Assembly (NCBI RefSeq): GCF_036373705.1
Contig: NC_089869.1
Span: forward strand, 14,271,676 to 14,335,675
Direction of reading: 5' to 3'
From: Amia ocellicauda
Lineage: Eukaryota > Chordata > Actinopteri > Amiiformes > Amiidae
DNA length: 64,000 nucleotides
The notes under the pieces were generated by a model. That model was not told where the DNA came from, did no database searches, and saw only the letters and a program-made list of their open reading frames with translations. The position numbers and the translations under genes were made by a program. This document shows, piece after piece, positions 57,801 through 64,000 of the stretch (its first letter is position 1; each line of letters begins with the position of its first letter).

Positions 57801-58505
57801 GAGTACTACTGGTCAGGTGTGCAGTTTGGAGGGGTGCTGGAAGAGGCCGAATGGGCAACTAACCTTTAGAAATGCGCAAAGTCTGAGGAGTTTTTAGGGT
57901 AGCCAGGTGAGAAACTGAAAATAAACAGAAAAACAGAAAAAACAAATAAATGAGAGTGAATTCAAAAACAAAGAAATAAACAAACAGACAAATAAATAAG
58001 TAAATAATTAAATAATTAAATATCAGCTCATAAACGAGGACTGAAATGTTGCTTTTTGTCAGCCGTGAGCGGGGCCGGTCACTCACCATACCTCTGCCTG
58101 CGAGAAGCTTTACAGTTTCTCTGGCAAGGTGGGCACTGAGAGAAACCTTGTGAATTTTGGTAATTTCACATCAAAAAAAGACCAGACTATAAAGCGATTA
58201 AAAAAATGGAAGTGAAAGGATGGGTCTGTTGGAAATGTGAACAATGAATGAATCAATAATAACTGTAGTAGTAAAAATAATTATAATAATAATGTGAAAC
58301 GATGAAAACACATGTATGAAGAATAAAAATCATCAAGACAAAAAAGACTTGCGTTTCCATGGGGACCTATTCTCAGTGGATATTTTGGTGTATATAAATG
58401 ACGTCTGCAATCACATTCTCTGCATCTTTATCTGTTTCTACCAGTCGCTGCTTTTAGGATTCTGGTCGAACCCTTGTTGTCTTAGCAAAGATGCATATTT
58501 TAGAT

Positions 58506-58511
58506 TTTATT
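58506..58511 (-). promoter_or_regulatory. Candidate poly(A) signal for GOLGA7B
   Basis: AATAAA on the minus strand, 1.2 kb beyond the GOLGA7B stop. Longer 3' UTRs are possible, so this is only a candidate. Confidence 0.3.
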
Positions 58512-59488
58512 ATAGCCTAAACTATTGGTCTCAATCCTGACACGCATAAACCCAATGAAATAGAGATAGTTTAGAAGATAGTTTAGTTGATCTTGATAGA
58601 GGATAAATGTCTATTGATTACCTCATTAAATTCAGCAGCAGGGTATCTCTATTAAAAGCTATGGCTCTATTATTCGCCAGTATAAACCCATAAGGCTGTA
58701 TTTAACAATCAGAAAATGCCTACTGCCGTGCTAACAGTGGCTGTGTACTGGATAATTGTTACTTGTAATTCCTGTGAAGGTCAATTCTACAGACAGATGG
58801 AGAGAAGGCTTCCTTCTTTCGTAAACTATTTTTGGTTACTTTAATCAAAGGTTCTGTCATAAAAGGAGGGATGAAAACTGCAGCACACAGTTTACAATAA
58901 GCCTCCAAATGGATGTGGCTCTCCAGTATGTTGGCTTTTGAATGAGGTAATGTAGAAGAGGACCTGCTTGGTCTCCCATGCCACCAGTCCTGGTCAGCAC
59001 TGGAAGAGGCATTGGTGAAGGGGAGTGAGTTCCAACAGTCTGCACCAGTTGGACAATGGCAGTGATCTAAAGCGGTTTTCATTTCTTCAATGGAAAAAAT
59101 GAGTTGTTCTATGAAAAATAGCAGCAGCGTAACAGCAGATTAATGGCACATTAGCAGGCTCTGTCTGTCCAGGAGGCCAAGGATGAGATGGACACTGGTC
59201 AGTAATGACCTGAACCTTGGTTAGGGGCCCTCCATGGCAGAGTGGAGGCACATTGGTATAGAAAAATTACTTTGCCCATACCAACTAAGGATTGCAAAGA
59301 TTCATGGGTAAATATGATCATTAGAAACATCTCATCAGCACTAACTTCACCTATAAAAACTGGAAAGTGAGATGTCCTTACGTCCACCAAAGAATAGAGA
59401 TCACCTTTTCCTAAGTGCTGCTGCTGAGGCAGATCAAAGTAGTGGATGAATTGGGGATGAATTCTTGCCCAAGGAAACGCAGCCAGTG

Positions 59489-59590
59489 AGAGGGAGGGAG
59501 AGAGAGAGAGAGAGAGGTCGGGGGTGGCGGCGAGAACACGTGTGGGTGTGTGTGAGAGAGAGATCCCCTGGCTGTGTGTGTGTGTGTTGG
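59489..59590. repeat. (AG)n and (TG)n-rich tract
   Basis: An uninterrupted AG tract (about 59498-59516) is followed by mixed GT-rich and AG-rich runs to about 59590. On the minus strand this is CA- and CT-rich sequence within the expected GOLGA7B 3' UTR. On the plus strand it lies just before the CRTAC1 alternative acceptor at 59621. Confidence 0.9.
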
Positions 59591-59621
59591 TGGGGAGGAT
59601 GCTGGGCCCCTCCCATGTCAG

Positions 59622-59872
59622 AATCTGGTGCTCTCATGTTTCAGCATGCGGATCTTGGGGAGCCTCCCGGCCCCCCTGTACCCGTACCCCTGGTGCTGCT
59701 CCTCCAGTCACCGGCCACTGCTGCTGGATGTGGAGCTGCTGCTGGAGCTGGAGCCGCTGGATCCCCGGTCCTCGAAGATGGATATCTCAATCTGAGAATT
59801 GGGTGTCAAGGACAATCAACCCTCACACTGGTCTTCCCATCTGTCAACACACCGTCCATCAGCCATCACTGA
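59622..59872 (+). CDS. CRTAC1: CRTAC1 alternative terminal exon (isoform A-like), antisense to GOLGA7B coding sequence
   Basis: Acceptor gggcccctcccatgtcag ends at 59621. The phase-1 donors of the EGF exons at 42532 and 49180 both join it in frame. It adds about 83 residues: a leading ESGALMFQHADLGEP, a Pro/Leu stretch, an Ala/Gly-rich run (TAAGCGAAAGAGAAG), then [11 protein letters not shown] and a 20-residue tail ending at TGA 59870-59872. Human CRTAC1 isoform A, as I recall it, ends with an Ala-rich run followed by APVLVDGDLNL, which supports homology. Codons 59708-59791 are exact reverse complements of GOLGA7B codons. Use of this exon in the fish is inferred, not shown. A second acceptor (tgtttcag, ending 59644) would give another frame lacking the Ala/Gly match. 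Confidence 0.7.
59708..59791 (-). CDS. GOLGA7B: GOLGA7B last coding exon, serine-rich tail
   Basis: Acceptor gacacccaattctcag just above 59791. The 27 codons encode [10 protein letters not shown], then 17 residues of which 13 are Ser, ending GR, and TGA at 59710-59708. Ser codons are only AGC, TCC and AGT. No TCA, CTA or TTA is used, which is what keeps the antisense CRTAC1 frame open. Confidence 0.94.
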   Translation of the reverse strand: MEISIFEDRGSSGSSSSSSSTSSSSGR

Positions 59873-62169
59873 CACAGTCTGGAGCAGCTCCAAGAAGGCA
59901 TGGCTGCCTTTCCACCTACCCTCACACAGATTAATTATTTTACTATCTGAAGCTATTCAAAGCTCTGATCTCTGAAAATCTAATCTCTTCAAAGTAACCC
60001 ATACTGTAAGCCTGGCCTCAAGGATGAGGGATGAGATGACGATGAAATTGAAAGGCAAACATTAATGGAGCACATATTTTTGATTGGGTACAATGGTCTG
60101 GTATTAGAAATACCACCCAAACACTAAAGAGGTAAGAGAATAACTGTTCCAAGTGGTCAATAAAGGAATATAACATTTTAAAGGGGTTATGAAAGATGCA
60201 TTTGTAGATTTGTTTGGGTGAGCAGTAGTGCTGTAAGGAAATGCGTAGACCACATATTTGCACAAGTTTTTTTTCTTATTATGCCTAGCAGCAGTTTTGT
60301 TACACTTTATAGTCCAGGGATGATTGATAGCATTTCACCAAGTTTTACTTTAGGGGAAAATATTTTAGTAGGCTAAAACTTGCATTGCTGAGCTGAGAAA
60401 TCCACAAACGGAGAAGAAAAAAAGACATCGAAATGAGAAAAACATTTAGCTGGGGATGAATCGCCATGAGAGCATGCTCTCTGGAAACCTTTCATCTGAG
60501 ATGCTACAAAAGGAACAGCTCATTTTAACATCGAACCCCATCGTTCATAGACATGGTTAACCACAGCAAAGCAGCCTGCCATTTGAAACCTTTCAAGTTT
60601 GCGGAGGGCTGGCATGTCAGGGACTCATCTGCAGCGTGGGACCACTTAGCACTGTGTGCAGAATCATGCAGTGTGAGGTGTGGTGCTGCAGGGCAGGGGA
60701 TTCGGTTTCTTCAGGACTTGACAGGGCAACAGAGTCTGCATGATGTCACCCTTTCTGAAGGGGCCAGGGACAGTTATTTATTGGATTATTCTGAAAAGCA
60801 CTGAGACAGCTGATAAGTATCTCGAGCCATCTCTGGTAATTTCTTGTTTTGTGTTGTGTGTAGTCATATAAGCTGAGGTGAATTTGGAATGCCTTCTGAT
60901 TAAATAAAAGCTTAAGTAGTCGCAGTGCCCTGTTCTCCCAAAAGGAGGTGCTGACACCAACATCATCGTGATTGATGGACAGGTGCAATTGCAGATTTAC
61001 CACTGTGATAAGTGACAACATCCTCTCTGGGTGAACTGTTGCATAGAAACAACTCTTGGAAAAAACACATTTTTCCTTAAGTCATAAACCAAAACACGTG
61101 ACAGTCCTGCTAGGGCTGTGTGATGGTCTGTTTGATATATATATATATATATATATTTGCTCATGAAATCGACAACTACCCTGAGACTAATTAATAAATT
61201 ATAGAATTTAAAAGAATGGCATATTTCTTGGAAACATTCTCGGAGAAAAGCTTATGATTACTGTACCTGGAGAGCAAAGGGTTGAGCGTAGCCAGATGGG
61301 AACTCTAGTTAAGTGCATATTAATACATGACTTTACACAGACACGCAGAAACCATTCCCTCAGACAGCTCCTTTGGGTCACCTAATATCTTCCACCCTAC
61401 ATAAAGCGTTCACTGTACGGATTTGGACTGGAGAAAAGTTGAGGGGGAGGAAGAGTTACAGGCACACAGTTCCAAGTTCAAAATACAAAAGTGTTCTATC
61501 TTTATGGCAGAAACCGTGCCTTTACAGTTCCCTAAAAACAACTGATATTGTCTTCCTGTCAGTCTCAATACAAATGATGTGCAGAAACAAAACTAAAAAC
61601 TCGATTTTGTCTGCGCGTTACACGCCACAGGGGTTGTATTGTCTGTTAGAATGGGCATGATTCTAATTCTTCAAGTGTTAGTGAAAACCCATTCACAATT
61701 AGAAAAAACCCATTGGGGGGCAGTAGTCATTATTGACAAGCTTGTATTTGTTATATTAAGGCTAGGCCTGTGATATTTCCTTCCTACTGTGACTGTGTGT
61801 GTTTTGGGACTCTCAAGTCAGGTGATAAATAACCAGAAAATCTTGTATAGAGCTTGAAAGTTTATCTTTATGGATTGTAAAGTGTTCTTGACTCTTGTAG
61901 CTCAGTTTAAATCAATGGTGAATAGCTTGACTCTGCAAGTATATTAAAGGAGCATGCATTAATAAAATAATAAACCTTAGAATATAACTACAAATGATCT
62001 GATGATTGCATTGCTCCAGGGGTGTAATGCTAGCAGGGTTTCGTGGCCTCCACCTGTTGAAGGATACAACCCTCATGCCTCTTTCAATGGGGTCTGTGAT
62101 GAGGAGCCCTCGAGGCGCGTAGATCTTCTCATTCTGCTCCTGGATGAACCTGGAGATCTTCTTCAGCAC
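59708..62169 (-). CDS. GOLGA7B: GOLGA7B, last two coding exons (partial; 5' part beyond the window)
   Basis: The exons are 62169-62068 and 59791-59708, joined phase 0 to 0, encoding the last 61 residues. The first matches [20 protein letters not shown] and the following GLLLTDPVERGMRV of vertebrate GOLGA7B with few changes. The second gives [13 protein letters not shown] and a serine-rich tail to TGA. The Ser-rich tail and the ISI-EDR core identify GOLGA7B rather than GOLGA7. GOLGA7-family proteins are palmitoylated partners of DHHC acyltransferases; GOLGA7B is reported to work with DHHC5 at the plasma membrane (family knowledge). The remaining exons, including the cysteine-rich palmitoylated segment, were not found up to 64000. 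The gene converges on CRTAC1. Confidence 0.93.
60159..60164 (+). promoter_or_regulatory. Candidate poly(A) signal for the long CRTAC1 form
   Basis: AATAAA about 290 nt after the stop of the alternative terminal exon, inside the GOLGA7B intron on the other strand. Confidence 0.45.
61135..61156. repeat. (AT)n microsatellite
   Basis: Eleven AT units. Confidence 0.95.
62068..62169 (-). CDS. GOLGA7B: GOLGA7B penultimate coding exon
   Basis: Acceptor gctctgtaacag lies just above 62169 and donor AGGGTT|gtatcc ends the exon at 62068. It is 102 nt, exactly 34 codons, encoding [20 protein letters not shown] and ending DPIERGMRV. Confidence 0.96.
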
Positions 62170-64000
62170 CTGTTACAGAGCAGCACGCATATCAGCGAGA
62201 CAGAGAACAGATCCAGCAGCAAAGTGCATGGCCACGCACAGAGCTCTGCTGTGCATTACATCACCGCCTTCCCAGAAGTCACCTGGGGGCCCGAGACTGT
62301 AGGGCTGAAACAGTATCTTAGAACCTTAGAAACTACTGAGTTTGCATAGTCTTTTGATTCCGCTCTTCTGGTCTCTTGGAAACTGAGCATAATTTCATCA
62401 AACAGTAAACAGACACTTATGATGTCTTTGTAGTGCCCTTGAAAGTAATTACTTCAATTGATTGCTTTAGTTTTGCTGCATTAGCTTTCAATTTTCCCAT
62501 TTTTGCTTTTCTCACTGAAGCGAGATCATATTAGACAGCACCAGAAATATTTCAGGGCCATTTGGAAGTACAAGAAAGAGAAGGAGATAGTTTATTTAGA
62601 TTGGGTCAGTACAATATATTTTAATTTAGCAAATAAGCAGGGAATTGGCTGCAACTCCATAACTGCATGACTCACTGAAATGAACCTGACTATTAGCCCC
62701 TGAAGTTCAGACTTCTTTGTTTTCCCTGGTAAGGTAAGACACCATGACTGAATAAAACACATAAGTGCTTGGGGAAGGGTATTGCCTTGATCTGGTTTCA
62801 GTTCAGTGATAATTGCACATCTTACTGCTATAATCACCTGTCTTTATTTTATATCATGGAGTGACGCTCCATATAAATGTCAGTTTGGCATTATTTTACA
62901 TGCTTTTATAAAGTTTAACTAGGCTTACCCCCTGATTTGCCGTGCTTTCTAGCATTTATCATGCTTAGCTGTGCTTTGTGTCAACTACTACAATGGGTGC
63001 AGTTTTAGAGGATGGATGAAACGACTCTTTGGCCACAAGCATTGCCTGCTGCCTCGTTGTCTGTGTGAGGTAGGGCTGTATTTTTTCAAGGTTCGCTAAA
63101 ATCGTAGGCTGGTTGACCCAAAACCTTTAAATCAGGCTTCTTTGATGGCCCCAGTATAGTGGGCTGTCCCTGCCCAGGGGAGTGTAGCTGGCGATGGGCT
63201 GTGTGCCCAGGCAGTGAAGGGAGACGCCCTGGTGCACTGAACCCACACTTTGCCATGCACACAGAGAGCAGGCGCCAGGGGACACACAGCCTTTCTCATG
63301 CAGATAGAGTTGCCCCTGAAACAAAGGCCGCCTGTGCAGAACAGGGGCTGGGCATCAACGGGGCAGTGATCTGAGGAGAATGAGCTGCACCACACTGCCC
63401 CGTCACCCAAGGCCTCCACAATGCCAAGTGAGGGGGAGCGACTGCTGGCACTCCAGAGGCGGGTAAAGAAAACCAGAGGAAGATGGAGAGAGATCTGAAT
63501 GCTAACCTCTATCAGCTGGTTTCACAGACCTTGAATGGCACTAGTCTTGGACTTCTGTAGCTAAAATACCATCGGGGAACACAAGACTAGTGCTAATCTG
63601 GGTCTGCAGCAGCCCAATATATTTTTCCTCATGTTCTCTCTGCTGGAAGCTTTTTCCTATACAGTCCAGTTTCCTTGTGATTAAAGTGCTAAAATCCTCA
63701 ATCTGAGTATTTAATCTTTCCCAGCTGTCATGGTAATCGATGCGTTAGTGTAACCCCTGTTCTTTTTCTTGATTGATCTTTATACAACATGATTAAATCG
63801 GTTAGCTTTGCTGGGGAATTCTCCCGAGTTATGCATTATTGTGTTCGTTTGTGGGCTTTTATCAGCTTCAAGAAAGTCTGAGAGCGTGAGTGTAAGTTAC
63901 CAAACTTGGTGCAAAAAATAAATCATAACTTTTTGCTTACATCTTATAGTAAACTACTTATGATAGGTTAAAGAAACAATTCTTACAGACTTCATTTTAG
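62170..64000 (-). other. GOLGA7B intron, running off the window
   Basis: No GOLGA7B exon encoding the cysteine-rich region was found. A GC-richer block at 63.13-63.47 kb has open frames but no recognisable protein. Confidence 0.5.

Larger units (their letters stand above)
49745..59621. other. Region between the two CRTAC1 ends (intron of the long form), including GOLGA7B 3' UTR
   Basis: No further coding exon was recognised. It holds the short-form 3' UTR, two (TAA)n tracts, a (TG)n tract, a promoter-like motif cluster at 50.55 kb, X-box-like palindromes at 54.0 and 56.5 kb, and GC-richer islands at 53.78-53.94 and 54.60-54.97 kb. The right end, perhaps from 58.5 kb, should be GOLGA7B 3' UTR on the minus strand. 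Confidence 0.5.
59873..62067. other. GOLGA7B last intron / CRTAC1 long-form 3' UTR
   Basis: On the plus strand the first 300 nt would be CRTAC1 3' UTR. The rest is GOLGA7B intron, with an (AT)n tract at 61135-61156. No other gene seen. Confidence 0.6.

Noticed and set aside
59524..59934. A 136-codon plus-strand open frame overlapping the alternative CRTAC1 exon
   Set aside because: It is rich in Trp, Cys and Arg, as expected for the wrong frame of Ser-codon antisense. It lacks the PVLxDGxLNL match and begins in a simple repeat.
63127..63419. Possible GOLGA7B upstream exon with several cysteines
   Set aside because: Minus-strand frames here lack the expected YLEGCLACxTAY motif. No other match.

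Overview
This is a window of vertebrate nuclear DNA, most likely from a ray-finned fish. It is AT-rich, genes are split into short exons by long introns with GT/AG borders, and it carries a Tc1/mariner transposon of the type common in fish plus many short tandem repeats. I cannot name the species. Three protein genes are recognisable by exon-by-exon agreement with vertebrate families, using family sequences recalled from memory. No bacterial, viral or CRISPR features were seen.

Layout. (1) About 0.4-12 kb, minus strand: R3HCC1L, a predicted exon-junction-complex-associated protein. Six coding exons run from a start at 7592 to a stop at 1429, and a promoter-like motif cluster lies near 11.93-12.01 kb. 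(2) 12-23.7 kb: the divergent intergenic region, holding a TA-flanked Tc1-like element (12532-14167) with a transposase broken by two in-frame stops, and a small palindromic element at 20.3 kb. (3) 23.7-49.7 kb, plus strand: CRTAC1 (cartilage acidic protein 1 / LOTUS), a secreted calcium-binding protein. Fifteen coding exons encode about 679 residues: signal peptide, FG-GAP/VCBS-like repeats, an ASPIC/UnbV domain and three calcium-binding EGF domains. (4) 59.7-62.2 kb, minus strand: the last two coding exons of GOLGA7B, a partner of DHHC palmitoyltransferases. Its upstream exons lie beyond the right edge.

The most striking feature is at 59622-59872. A plus-strand exon that can be spliced in frame from CRTAC1 completely contains, in antisense, the last coding segment of GOLGA7B (59708-59791). 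The two frames are in exact codon register: each CRTAC1 codon is the reverse complement of a GOLGA7B codon. The serine-rich GOLGA7B tail therefore reads as an Ala/Gly-rich CRTAC1 tail ending in [10 protein letters not shown]. Human CRTAC1 isoform A, as I remember it, ends in a closely similar Ala-rich stretch followed by PVLVDGDLNL. That is what the human GOLGA7B codons would give in antisense, so the double-coding arrangement appears shared between fish and human. This fish gene also has an alternative CRTAC1 end, a third EGF exon with its own stop and poly(A) signal near 50.15 kb.

The gene order R3HCC1L (divergent) CRTAC1 (convergent) GOLGA7B matches the human chromosome 10 neighbourhood as I recall it. 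The rest of the window is intron and intergenic DNA with simple repeats, a few mobile-element fragments, and some GC-richer islands that may be conserved non-coding elements.
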